Source of the DNA: Parcubacteria group bacterium CG1_02_58_44
Lineage (GTDB): Bacteria; Patescibacteriota; Patescibacteriia; SG8-24
Reading direction: 5' to 3'
NCBI GenBank assembly: GCA_001872545.1
Contig: MNWN01000015.1
Coordinates: 1 to 32,990, forward strand
DNA: 32,990 bases
Shown here piece after piece: positions 1 to 7,467 of this stretch. The notes beneath the pieces were generated by a model. It was not told the DNA's origin. It saw nothing but the letters and a program-made list of their open reading frames with translations, and made no database searches. The number at the start of each line of letters is the position of its first letter. The first letter of the stretch is position 1. The translations under genes and the position numbers were made by a program.

Positions 1-58
1 AGCCCGGATGCCTCCGAGGTTGCCGCGCCGGGGCCGTCCCGCAAAAAAAGATCGGATC

Positions 59-372
59 CTGGATCCCAGATAATCGCTGACGCGATTTCCGGGATGACAA
101 ATTAAGAAGGAAAGCGGTTCCGGGATGACCGAAAAAATTATTTCGGCTTAGAATGACGAACTGAAAAAGTAGGGATGACGAATAAGACTTTGTCGTCCCG
201 GCCTCCGAGCCGGGACCCAGAAGCAAAACGTAAAGGCACTGGATCCCGGGTCTTCGCCCGGAATGACAAGCTTTGAGTGAAGGACGATCTGGATCCCGGA
301 TAATCGCTAACGTGATTTCCGGGATGACAGGAGGCTTTGTTTGTTTGATTCCGGATCAAGCCCGGGAGGACA
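59..372. repeat. Intergenic palindromic repeat cluster 1
   Basis: Tandem, non-identical copies of a two-part palindromic repeat. One half-unit has CCCGG arms around a variable loop and ends in GGGACCCAGAAG (191-223). The other begins CTGGATCCC and ends CGGGATGACA (59-100, 239-271, 290-329), with a partial copy near 110. The same halves recur at 18221, 19638, 25339 and 27369. Bases 1-58 are open on the + strand, and that frame runs into the repeat to a TAA at 106-108. This could be the tail of a gene cut by the window edge, but nothing identifies it. Confidence 0.85.
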
Positions 373-375
373 AAG

Positions 376-813
376 GATGTAGAGCTTACCCATACACCTG
401 ACTCGCTCCTTCCGAGACGACAGTGGGGGGGGTCGTCTGCACAGGAGCACCGAAGTCAACTGTATGCACACACAAGATCGGCGACCAAATATTCTTCATG
501 ATATGCAAAATCCGGCTCACGCCGGACTCTGTCGTTTGGGGTCTTGAAGTTCGAGTTGGCTATAACTGCGTTACTGAATCCTCTAGCGAATCTTCCGGAC
601 CTGTGCTTTCCGTTTATGTTGTCTTCCCCAAATCAATTGATCAATTGCACAAGACCTGAACTATAGCACCTAACCTCAAAAAGGTCAAGGGTTGAGGGCT
701 GTTTTGAGGCCAAAAGGCGCATTCTTAGACAAAAACTGAACGAAGGTGCAATCTCTTTTCCGGAACTTACAGCGTTAGGGTTGGGTTAGCGGTAAAACAT
801 CAGCCACCCCAAC
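376..813. other. Gene-poor stretch with one doubtful small ORF
   Basis: No gene is convincing here. A GTG-initiated frame on the + strand (423-659, 78 codons) has a plausible amino-acid mix but no Shine-Dalgarno sequence, promoter or recognisable domain. A GACGAC/GTCGTC hairpin (416-437) sits at its start. Part of the frame could be a small orphan or a decayed gene. Confidence 0.35.
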
Positions 814-836
814 AAAAAAGGACGGCGCTGCCGTCC
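814..836 (-). terminator. Intrinsic terminator of the orphan gene at 897-1394
   Basis: On the minus strand GGACGGC pairs with GCCGTCC across a 3-nt loop and is followed by six T. It lies about 60 nt past the stop codon. Confidence 0.85.
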
Positions 837-896
837 GAAGGGAATAGCCGGTAAAGATCCGGCCACCAAGCGACCGATTTGGATTTCTTGGCCGCA

Positions 897-1394
897 CTAC
901 TCAACCTCCGCTTTTGCCTTAGCGAGCAACTCCTTTTTGCGCTCCATGAATTCAGAACCATTCCGTGCGATGCCGTCTGGCACTCTGGTCAAAACCTTAA
1001 AGAATGGTGGCAACTCATTCAGCTCTCTAGACAAGTCACCACAGTCGGCCTGGATGTAAACGTGACCGTCTTCTCCAGCTATCCTCTTCATTGCCTCTGT
1101 TTCGAGTTTTCTACGAAGTGGCTCGCTGACCACCTGTTCTTCCCGAAACCTACAAAATACGCAAGTCCTCGCGGGAGGATGGACACGCACCACATGTCCA
1201 TCCTCATCGCACTCGGCCTCGACGCGTCCTAACTCATGAATACAGAGACTATGCAAGCAGCGTAGCGTCAGAGACTGCAGAGCTCTATTGGCCCGCCTCT
1301 GGGCATCATCCAACTTCCGTCTGGCAAGATCGACCTCATCGACCGCCATGTCACACTTCACTAGACGTCGAAGATCCGAATCTATATTTCCCAT
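897..1394 (-). CDS. Orphan protein with clustered cysteines, 165 aa
   Basis: I do not recognise this protein. The upstream in-frame start at 1436 is rejected because the ATG at 1392-1394 has a strong Shine-Dalgarno sequence (AGGGAGGT on the minus strand, 8 nt away). The N-terminal third is charged and helical. It is followed by a cluster of Cys and His ending in CVFC, which could bind a metal such as zinc; that is an inference from spacing only. The C-terminal half is mixed alpha/beta with a Lys/Glu-rich end. There is no signal peptide or membrane segment. It stands alone, ends in TAG and has its own terminator. It belongs to the group of isolated small genes here that carry good ribosome binding sites, unlike the core genes. 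Confidence 0.6.
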   Translation of the reverse strand: MGNIDSDLRRLVKCDMAVDEVDLARRKLDDAQRRANRALQSLTLRCLHSLCIHELGRVEAECDEDGHVVRVHPPARTCVFCRFREEQVVSEPLRRKLETEAMKRIAGEDGHVYIQADCGDLSRELNELPPFFKVLTRVPDGIARNGSEFMERKKELLAKAKAEVE

Positions 1395-1518
1395 TTCGAA
1401 AGACCTCCCTGACCCTAAGCAAAAATGGGTCCCCAAACAATTACCATGGCTCTACACCCATGTCAACCAGCGCCTGCATCGATCTGCCCACCCCGGAATC
1501 AATACAGGGCTCAAGACC

Positions 1519-1544
1519 AAAAACCGCCCCCAAACGAGGGACGG
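1519..1544 (-). terminator. Terminator of the DEAD-box helicase gene
   Basis: On the minus strand CCGTCCC pairs with GGGGCGG (one G-U pair) and is followed by TTTTTGG. It lies about 27 nt past the helicase stop. Confidence 0.75.
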
Positions 1545-1570
1545 CTCTTCTATATTATTATGCTCCTAGC

Positions 1571-2878
1571 CTAGACCCGACGACGAGGCGGTCCGCTGCG
1601 GCGACCGGACGACGGACGCGCCGACGGTCCTCCGGCAGACGGGCGCGAACTACCGCGACGGGCCGACGGTCCCGACGGACGGCCGCGACTCGGGCGACGT
1701 CGGTTGTTGGACTGACCCGAAGGCAAAATCGAAACGCTCGGCTCGAACGGCAGGTCAAGCATGGTCAGCCGCTTCTGGATCAGCATCTCAATGTCCGTGA
1801 CATTCCGACCCTGATCCGGTTCGGCAAAGGAGATCGACTTGCCGGTCCGCTCGGCCCGGCCGGTCCGACCGATGCGGTGCACGTAATCCTCGGCCTGCTC
1901 CGGCAGATCAAAATTGATGACCATCGAAATTCCGTTGACGTCGATGCCGCGGGCCGCGATGTCGGTCGCCACCAGCACCCGGAACTTGCCGCTCTTGAAT
2001 CCGCCGAGTGCGGCGCGGCGCTGGGCCAGCGTCCGATTGCTGTGGATCTCGGCCGCCTTCTCGTTATCGCGGCACAGTTCGTGCGTAATGCGCTTCGCCC
2101 CGTACTTGGTGCGGGAAAAAACCAGCACTGTCCCCTGCTCCTCCTTGAGGAAATGACGCAGCAGACGCAACTTATCCGGCTTAGGCACCACACACAGCTG
2201 CTGTTCGACCAGTTCGGACGAGGTACCGGAAGGCGCTATCTCGATCCGCTCCGGATCGCGCATGTACTGCTGGGCCAGGCGGGCGATCTCGTCCGGCATG
2301 GTGGCCGAGAAGAGCATAGTCTGTCGTTCGGTCGGCACGGCCTGCATGATCTTCCTGATCTGCGGAGCAAAACCCATGTCGAACATGCGGTCGGCTTCGT
2401 CGAGCACGACGACGCTCACCCCGTCGAGCGAGGCGGTTCGACGCTGCAGATGATCGATGAGACGGCCGGGCGTCACCACGATGACGTGCGGCTTGCGCTT
2501 CAGCTCCTCGATCTGACGGCCCATCGACGCTCCGCCGATCAGGACCGACGTGCGCAGTCCGAACCGCTTGGCGATCTTGACCAGTTCCTCCTCGACCTGG
2601 AGCGCCAGCTCGCGGGTCGGCAGCACCACCAGTCCCTGACCGCCCTCGCGCGCGATGCGCTGCAGCATGGGAATCGAAAAGGCCATGGTCTTGCCGGTGC
2701 CGGTCTGGGCGATGCCCACCATATCCCGGCCCTGAATGCAGACCGGAATGGCCTTGGCCTGAATCGGCGTCGGATTCTTGAAGCCGGAGCCCTGTAGGGC
2801 GGCCAGCAGTTTGGGGGCGATCCCCAATCCGTCGAATCCGACGGACTCCCCTTCGTTGTTTTGTTCTTTGTTGTTCAT
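1571..2878 (-). CDS. DEAD-box ATP-dependent RNA helicase, 435 aa
   Basis: An ATP-dependent RNA helicase of the RhlE/DeaD type, expected to remodel structured RNA in ribosome assembly or mRNA decay. The motifs are complete and in order: Q motif with F15 and Q40, Walker A AQTGTGKT at 57-64, PTRELA near 87, the DEAD box at 160-163, SAT at 191-193, ATDIAARGID near 304, and HRIGRTGR at 334-341. Residues from about 391 form a low-complexity Arg/Ser/Gly/Pro tail, a common RNA-binding extension in the family. The gene is a single transcription unit with its own terminator and ends in TAG. The start codon lacks a Shine-Dalgarno sequence, and the leader contains two hairpins (2883-2950) that suggest RNA-level control. 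I cannot assign a single named subfamily, so no symbol is given. Confidence 0.95.
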   Translation of the reverse strand: MNNKEQNNEGESVGFDGLGIAPKLLAALQGSGFKNPTPIQAKAIPVCIQGRDMVGIAQTGTGKTMAFSIPMLQRIAREGGQGLVVLPTRELALQVEEELVKIAKRFGLRTSVLIGGASMGRQIEELKRKPHVIVVTPGRLIDHLQRRTASLDGVSVVVLDEADRMFDMGFAPQIRKIMQAVPTERQTMLFSATMPDEIARLAQQYMRDPERIEIAPSGTSSELVEQQLCVVPKPDKLRLLRHFLKEEQGTVLVFSRTKYGAKRITHELCRDNEKAAEIHSNRTLAQRRAALGGFKSGKFRVLVATDIAARGIDVNGISMVINFDLPEQAEDYVHRIGRTGRAERTGKSISFAEPDQGRNVTDIEMLIQKRLTMLDLPFEPSVSILPSGQSNNRRRPSRGRPSGPSARRGSSRPSAGGPSARPSSGRRSGPPRRRV

Positions 2879-2882
2879 ACTT

Positions 2883-2950
2883 AAAAACGTGACCCGATAT
2901 CTGCAGAGTCACGTTTTTGGGCCTATCCAGGAAGATACCTGGTGGGCCCA
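2883..2950 (-). promoter_or_regulatory. Two-hairpin leader of the helicase mRNA
   Basis: Two inverted repeats lie directly before the helicase ATG. The nearer pairs AAAAACGTGAC (2883-2893) with GTCACGTTTTT (2908-2918) and ends 4 nt from the start codon. The farther pairs TGGGCC + CCAGG (2918-2931) with CCTGG + GGCCCA (2938-2950). The nearer stem ends in T-runs on either strand, so it could also terminate. Helicase autoregulation is inference. Confidence 0.6.
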
Positions 2951-3085
2951 TCCGTACGAATCTCTGAGCTCGAGTCCATCACCACTTGATTAGCTTTTTT
3001 TGCGGTGACGCTCTGACAAGTGCCAATTAAACCACAAAACTACGAAAGTGTCAACTCGGCCCTGCCAAAAATTGCGGTGTTTAAG

Positions 3086-3111
3086 GCAAAAAAGACGCCC
3101 AAGCAGGCGTC
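3086..3111 (-). terminator. Terminator of the sensor-kinase operon
   Basis: On the minus strand GACGCC and GGCGTC (6 bp perfect) are followed by six T. The stem overlaps the stop codon of the frameshifted gene at 3110-3494 and closes the four-gene unit. Confidence 0.8.
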
Positions 3112-3494
3112 AGAAGACTCGACTGCCATTCATCGACGGAAGAGGAAGGGCAAAAAGTTCCGTGCTTCCGTCCCTGACCGACAGCACCAGGAACGATCCC
3201 GCCAGATGCAGAACGTCGATCTTTGGGTCCAGGTGAGGGTTGGTGGCGATCAGGTCCTGACGGAGCTGATCCGGACAGATTCCGACCAATATCGGAAGAC
3301 GCTTACCGTCGTGCGGCGTCCAATCACAGTCCGGCCGCAGCTGAGCTGCACAGTTGCGGGCCGGTTCGCTGCTCCAGTACCAGACCCAGCAGCCTACGAG
3401 ACCGACAGCCCGACTCGAGCGCCAGGGCCGCTTCGGTCAAGAGCTGTCGCCAGATGTCGTCGTCTCTCCTCAGTTCGATCACGCTTTCGGACAT
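3110..3494 (-). pseudogene. Small gene broken by one frameshift
   Basis: The ATG at 3492-3494 follows a strong Shine-Dalgarno sequence (GGAGGAG, 7 nt away). The first frame starts MSESVIELRRDDDIWRQLL and runs into a TGA about 60 codons on. A different frame then continues with clearly protein-like sequence (…LPILVGICPDQL… and …VLHLAGSFLVLSV…) to the TGA at 3110-3112, where the terminator begins. The shifted frame has no start codon of its own before its conserved-looking part. The span of 385 nt is one base more than a multiple of three, consistent with a single indel around 3360-3400. It is the last gene of the sensor-kinase operon. Decay, a sequencing error and programmed frameshifting are all possible; no slippery heptamer stands out. 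The function is unknown. Confidence 0.65.
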
Positions 3495-3522
3495 CCACCT
3501 ACTCCTCCGCTAGAGGGAAAGG

Positions 3523-3804
3523 TTACCAAAATCCGGCGCCGACCGAAACCGGACACCGGATTAAAAAACGCTCCATTCTAAAGTACAGAGACAGTCCCAG
3601 CAGTCCGTGAAACAAAACCAACGCCACGGTCACGTAGGCCAACCGTACATGAGTCCGATACGGCATCAATCGTTTACCCTTCCAACTGAGCTTGGGGGCG
3701 GCGGCGGTCAGCAGCAGGAGCAGCAGGCTGGCGATGCCGCCGTACATGATGAGCGGCTTGCCGAGTATGGAGAAGTAGGCGATGTCGACCAGCATAGGAA
3801 TCAC
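3523..3804 (-). CDS. Small membrane protein, possible b-type heme protein, 93 aa
   Basis: The protein has about three hydrophobic segments (near residues 5-35 and 53-75). H52 and H66 lie on one predicted helix, a spacing seen in membrane b-type cytochromes. The start is GTG at 3802-3804, overlapping the TGA of the cytochrome-b5-like gene by three bases, so translation is probably coupled; an ATG at 3793-3795 is an alternative. It ends in TAA. The tight link to a heme-binding lipoprotein suggests that the two form a membrane redox module, but this is inferred from context. I do not assign a family. Confidence 0.65.
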   Translation of the reverse strand: MIPMLVDIAYFSILGKPLIMYGGIASLLLLLLTAAAPKLSWKGKRLMPYRTHVRLAYVTVALVLFHGLLGLSLYFRMERFLIRCPVSVGAGFW

Positions 3805-4184
3805 TTCAGCGTTCCGATCAAATAACTTTCCAGGCCGGCCTCGGCCCGTGACGAATGCGGCGGACCGGATTCGCCGCGTCCTTTGGTGGCGAAAAGCTGA
3901 GTGGCGTCCTTGCCGCAGCCGGTGAGCATCGCCTGGCCGCCGGGATGTCCGGCAACGGCATCGGTCACGTCGTAGACCAAACCGCCGATGGCCATCCAGC
4001 AGTCGTCGACTGAGACATGCAGGGCCACGTCGTCTAGAGTGTAGGTCTGTTCCGGTGTCGTAGCCGAAGACGGAGTATCTGTCGTCGTCGTAAAGACCTG
4101 CGTCTGACCGGAACAGCCTGCACCCGTAAACAGCAAGGTGGAGAACGCCAGCACGGCCAACGAAATCATTCTGGTCTTTCTCAT
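3801..4184 (-). CDS. Cytochrome-b5-like heme-binding lipoprotein, 127 aa
   Basis: An exported lipoprotein with a cytochrome b5-like heme/steroid-binding domain. Residues 1-23 form a signal peptide ending at C24 (GAGC), followed by a Thr/Ser-rich linker to about residue 45. The b5 domain has the typical order: YTLDDVALH, DCWMAIGGLVYDVT, then HPGG with axial H80, CGKDAT near 90, and the second axial candidate H110 in PPHSSRAEAG. Both heme ligands are thus present. The domain should lie on the outer face of the membrane and carry electrons, with the adjoining small membrane protein as a likely partner. It starts 20 nt after the sensor kinase stop and overlaps the next gene. There is no clear Shine-Dalgarno sequence. 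Confidence 0.85.
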   Translation of the reverse strand: MRKTRMISLAVLAFSTLLFTGAGCSGQTQVFTTTTDTPSSATTPEQTYTLDDVALHVSVDDCWMAIGGLVYDVTDAVAGHPGGQAMLTGCGKDATQLFATKGRGESGPPHSSRAEAGLESYLIGTLK

Positions 4185-4204
4185 ATCTCTAAGAACTTCG
4201 CGAA

Positions 4205-5809
4205 TTAGGACCCCAACGGCAGGGTGAAGCCAAAAGTCGAGCCGCTGTCGCGTCCGGCCGACTCGACGATCATCTGTCCGCCGTGCGCATCGACGATCTG
4301 CTTGACGATGAATACGCCCAGTCCCTCGCCGCGCGACTCCAGCTTGACCGCCGACATGCCGCCCTTGAAGATGCGACGGACGGACTTGATCTCCTCGTCG
4401 GTCATGCCGATCCCGGTGTCGGTGACCCGAATCTCGACGTACCCGCCGGAGACGTAGGCCGTTACGGCCACCTCCCCACGCTCGGTGTACTTGATGGCGT
4501 TGTCGACCAGGTTCATGAGCGCGTGATAGATGGCCCCGGAATCGCACGGCACCGACGGCAGGCTGGACGGCACTGCGGTCTTGAAGGTCAGACCCTTCCG
4601 TTTGGCCAGCGGCTCCGCCTCGACAGTCAAACGTGCGACCACGGAGCCGAGGCCGGTGTCCGACTTGTAGACCTTGAGCTCGCCGGTCTCGATCCGTCCC
4701 ACGTCCAGGAAGGTCTTGCTGGTGCCCATCAGCCGGTCCAGCGTCTCGATGTTCGACTGCAGCACCTCACGCATGCGTTCCGGCAGCTTGCCGAACTCCC
4801 CCCTGAGCGCCAGTTCGGTGTAGCTGTGCAGCGAAGTCAGCGGCGAGTGCAGCTGGTCGGCCACGAGCGAAACGAACTTGGTCTTGAGACGGTCGGCCTC
4901 GACCAGCTTGCGATTCATGACGATGACCTGCTCCTGCATCACCTCGTTGCGCCGCTGCTGCCTGATCTCTCTCACGAAGGTCCTGGTAGTCATCGCCCCG
5001 TACGAAAGCAGGAAGAAGAGGACCGCCAGACGGGAGCCGAAGTCGAAGATCGTCTCCGACGAGACGACCATGTCGGAAATGAAGACGAACAGAGCGATCA
5101 GGATCAGGACCTCGACGCCGACCAGCCTCAGGTCCACCAGCAGACGACGCTGGACGACGAACGGCATGATGATCAGCACGCCGCCGACCAAAGACACGAC
5201 AGTGAAGATGTAGTTGGTCCCATGACCCAAATAGTGGCTGAAGAGGATACCGGACACCGCATAGAAGACAAAAACCGCGCCGGCGATGATCAACAGCAGT
5301 TCCTTGAAACTCATCCTACGCTTGGCCCGCGCGGCATAGACCATTACGGTCAGCGATGCGGCGACGAACAGGATGAAATGCAGCGCGAACAGCTTGAGGC
5401 CGATTCCCTGCAACGAAAAACTGTGGCCGCTTTCCCTGACCAGCATGTCGGAGAAGAAGACGAACCAGCCGATGGCCAAGTTCGGCAGCAGCGCGACCGT
5501 CCAGACCAAGCGCGGCAGCCTCCGGTCGAACAGGTAGGTCAGGCCGAACAGGTAGAAGAAGACCGGGATCAGGGAGCCGACAAGACAGAGCAGCTGGATC
5601 CAGAACGTCGACTGGCCGGCCAGAGTCGGCAGTCGCCAGAAGGCCAAGGCCATCAGCCATAGCGCGGCCAGGATCATGATGCCGGAAAAGGACAGGTTGC
5701 GATGGTTTTGCCGGCTGCCGAAGCTGACCCAAGTGCCTAAGCCCATCAGCAGCAAGACCACGATCAGCGACGCATAGGCCATCACCTGCTGCAGCAAGAT
5801 CGAATCCAT
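4205..5809 (-). CDS. 7TM sensor histidine-kinase homologue lacking the H-box histidine, 534 aa
   Basis: Residues 1-230 hold about seven membrane segments of the HisKA_7TM type, followed by two more hydrophobic segments to about 275. A linker helix leads to the dimerisation region at about 305-370. The ATPase domain is intact: N box NLVDNAIKYT, G1 box DTGIGM, F-box region and G2 box GEGLGV. In the H box, however, the phospho-acceptor position that should read (S)HELRTP reads ADQLHSP, with Asp at 318; H321 takes the place of the usual Arg. The codon GAC was checked on the opposite strand. The protein may signal without autophosphorylation, use H321, or be a degraded kinase. No response regulator adjoins it. 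It heads an operon with two heme-type proteins, so redox sensing is a reasonable guess. The start has no Shine-Dalgarno sequence. Confidence 0.9.
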   Translation of the reverse strand: MDSILLQQVMAYASLIVVLLLMGLGTWVSFGSRQNHRNLSFSGIMILAALWLMALAFWRLPTLAGQSTFWIQLLCLVGSLIPVFFYLFGLTYLFDRRLPRLVWTVALLPNLAIGWFVFFSDMLVRESGHSFSLQGIGLKLFALHFILFVAASLTVMVYAARAKRRMSFKELLLIIAGAVFVFYAVSGILFSHYLGHGTNYIFTVVSLVGGVLIIMPFVVQRRLLVDLRLVGVEVLILIALFVFISDMVVSSETIFDFGSRLAVLFFLLSYGAMTTRTFVREIRQQRRNEVMQEQVIVMNRKLVEADRLKTKFVSLVADQLHSPLTSLHSYTELALRGEFGKLPERMREVLQSNIETLDRLMGTSKTFLDVGRIETGELKVYKSDTGLGSVVARLTVEAEPLAKRKGLTFKTAVPSSLPSVPCDSGAIYHALMNLVDNAIKYTERGEVAVTAYVSGGYVEIRVTDTGIGMTDEEIKSVRRIFKGGMSAVKLESRGEGLGVFIVKQIVDAHGGQMIVESAGRDSGSTFGFTLPLGS

Positions 5810-5884
5810 AGTTCATCGGTCGTCCGACCGGATCGACGTGCGGACTTCATGTCCGACGGACCGCCGCGGTCGGAATACAGGGTC

Positions 5885-5893
5885 ATGATACCA
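5885..5893 (-). promoter_or_regulatory. Possible extended -10 promoter of the sensor-kinase operon
   Basis: The minus strand reads TGG-TATCAT about 75 nt before the kinase ATG. No good -35 box is visible. Confidence 0.35.
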
Positions 5894-5977
5894 CAGCCGC
5901 GGCACCCGAACATCGGCCCAACCTAGAGACAGGGCGGCGCTAACTCCGACAGACCTGCTCGTAGTGAATCTGTGTTC

Positions 5978-6003
5978 AAAAGCAAGACCTCCTTGAGGGA
6001 GGT
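5978..6003 (-). terminator. Terminator after the amidoligase-like gene
   Basis: On the minus strand ACCTCC pairs with GGAGGT across a 5-nt loop, directly abutting the TAA at 6004-6006. The following tract (CTTGCTTTT) is a weak T-run. Confidence 0.6.
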
Positions 6004-7401
6004 TTAGCGTCCGCGCCTTTTTCTCGCCCCGCGACGCCCCAAACGACGATTGCTGACAGCGCTGTTGTCGTCTGAATCCGGGTCCAGATCCTTGTCCCTG
6101 AGCAGCCTGGCGCCCTCCTCGCCGTGGTGTTCCTTGACGAACCGGGCGATGGTCTTCCTGGTGTAGGCGTCGGCCGAGTCCCAGACACCGTCGAACCTCC
6201 CGACGAGCAGCCTGGCGCCAGCCTCGCCGCCGTGTTCCGCGACGGACCGGAGGATGGTTTCCCTGGTGCCGGCGTCGGCCGAGCCCCAGGCCCGGCCCAT
6301 GAGCAGCCTGACGCACTCCTCGCCGCCGTACTCCGCAATGGCCTGGACGATGGTCTCCCTTTTCTTTTCGTATCCGATCTCCAGCAGTCCGGAATACGCG
6401 TCCCCCATCCGTCCCTCCGGGATCCGCGAGCGGACCGCCCGGACGGCCAGGCCGCAGTCGACGAACATCGGCGAGGTACGAACGGCGTATATCGCCGCCG
6501 CCCTCTGCTGGGGTGACTCGCCCATCAGGGACAGGGTCAGGGCCTTCCGCACGGCGTCGGCCGGCCCGAGGCCGTCGAAGTCGCCCCCGGTCCCCCCGTC
6601 CTCCGGCACCTCGGCCGCCCGTGAGGCGAACAGGGCCAGCCAGCCGGCGCGGACCGGGTCCAGGCGGTGCTTCCTGCCCCTCCGCTCCCGGCCGTCGTCG
6701 ACCGTCAGCGTGGGCGGGGGCAGGGAACGGACCTCGGTGGTGCCGTGTCCACGGGTCTGGTCCCTGCTTTCGGCGAAGACTCTCTCTCCGTCCTCCGGCG
6801 GCAGCGCGTCGGCGTCCACGTGAACGTGCATGGTGGCCAGCCAGCCGGGACACGCGGCCTCGGCGCGCCTGGCCGAGCCGCAGACGGAGGCGAGCGTCGC
6901 CAGGTCGAGCGGCACGCCGCCCTCCCCGGTGCGCAGCTCCACGCAGGACTGGTCGATGGAGGCATCCAGCGGACCGCTCTCCTCCGGGGCCGCCTCCGTT
7001 TCCTCCGGCGCTTCGCCTTCGTCCCCGTCCCCGTCCCGGTCAGTCCCCGCCTCGGGCGCCGGGCTTTTTTCCTTCAGGGCCGCCTTCGTGTCCTCCAGTG
7101 CCCTTTCTCTGTCCCCGGACAGCGGGGCGTACTCGAACTCGAGCCCGACATGCGGCAGTCCCGCGTCAGCGACCTCCGGGATCGGCGGTCCGGCCCTGAC
7201 CACCCGGGCGGAGAGCGCGGACCATTCGACGAACGAGAGTTCGGCTAGGCCTTCCACCGGCACCGACAGCTCGGCGGACAGCTCCAGCCAGGCCTTTTCC
7301 CTGGCCGCGCGCAGGCGTCCGATCTCGGGCGGCGCGTCCGGAGTGCGGTCCGCGAGCAGGGGCACCGACAGCGGCGACGAGAAGTCCCCGGCGTCGGCCA
7401 T
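6004..7401 (-). CDS. Amidoligase-like protein with C-terminal helical repeats, 465 aa (probably the 3' part of a split gene)
   Basis: Three spaced motifs match the amidoligase/glutamate-cysteine-ligase fold: GLEFE at 86-90, QSCVELRT at 151-158, and MHVHVD at 191-196. In that family these carry metal-binding Glu and His. An acidic linker (about 105-140) interrupts the domain. The C-terminal third has three helical repeats of about 33-37 residues, with EYGGEECVRLL, EHGGEAGARLL and EHHGEEGARLL, HEAT-like in look. Family members form amide bonds between amino acids, but the substrate here is unknown. The start is doubtful: the ATG at 7399-7401 has no usable ribosome binding site, and the same frame stays open upstream for 22 codons to the TAG that ends the previous gene. 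It looks like the second half of a longer gene. GC is very high and AGG arginine codons are frequent, unlike its neighbours. Confidence 0.55.
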   Translation of the reverse strand: MADAGDFSSPLSVPLLADRTPDAPPEIGRLRAAREKAWLELSAELSVPVEGLAELSFVEWSALSARVVRAGPPIPEVADAGLPHVGLEFEYAPLSGDRERALEDTKAALKEKSPAPEAGTDRDGDGDEGEAPEETEAAPEESGPLDASIDQSCVELRTGEGGVPLDLATLASVCGSARRAEAACPGWLATMHVHVDADALPPEDGERVFAESRDQTRGHGTTEVRSLPPPTLTVDDGRERRGRKHRLDPVRAGWLALFASRAAEVPEDGGTGGDFDGLGPADAVRKALTLSLMGESPQQRAAAIYAVRTSPMFVDCGLAVRAVRSRIPEGRMGDAYSGLLEIGYEKKRETIVQAIAEYGGEECVRLLMGRAWGSADAGTRETILRSVAEHGGEAGARLLVGRFDGVWDSADAYTRKTIARFVKEHHGEEGARLLRDKDLDPDSDDNSAVSNRRLGRRGARKRRGR

Positions 7402-7467
7402 GGCGGCGGCGCAGTCGGCCCTGGCCCTCCTCGGCAGCTGGGCGTACGGCAGCAGGTCGAGTGCGGC

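Noticed and set aside
1460-2797. 445-codon + strand ORF
   Set aside because: It is antisense to the DEAD-box helicase, whose motifs are complete.
3020-3610. 196-codon + strand ORF
   Set aside because: It is the antisense of the broken minus-strand gene and its terminator; it has no ribosome binding site and a poor composition.
4283-5662. 459-codon + strand ORF
   Set aside because: It is the complement of the sensor-kinase gene, which has intact kinase and membrane motifs.
5813-6853. 346-codon minus strand ORF
   Set aside because: It is a shifted frame of the amidoligase-like gene, Arg/Gly/Pro-rich and without domains.
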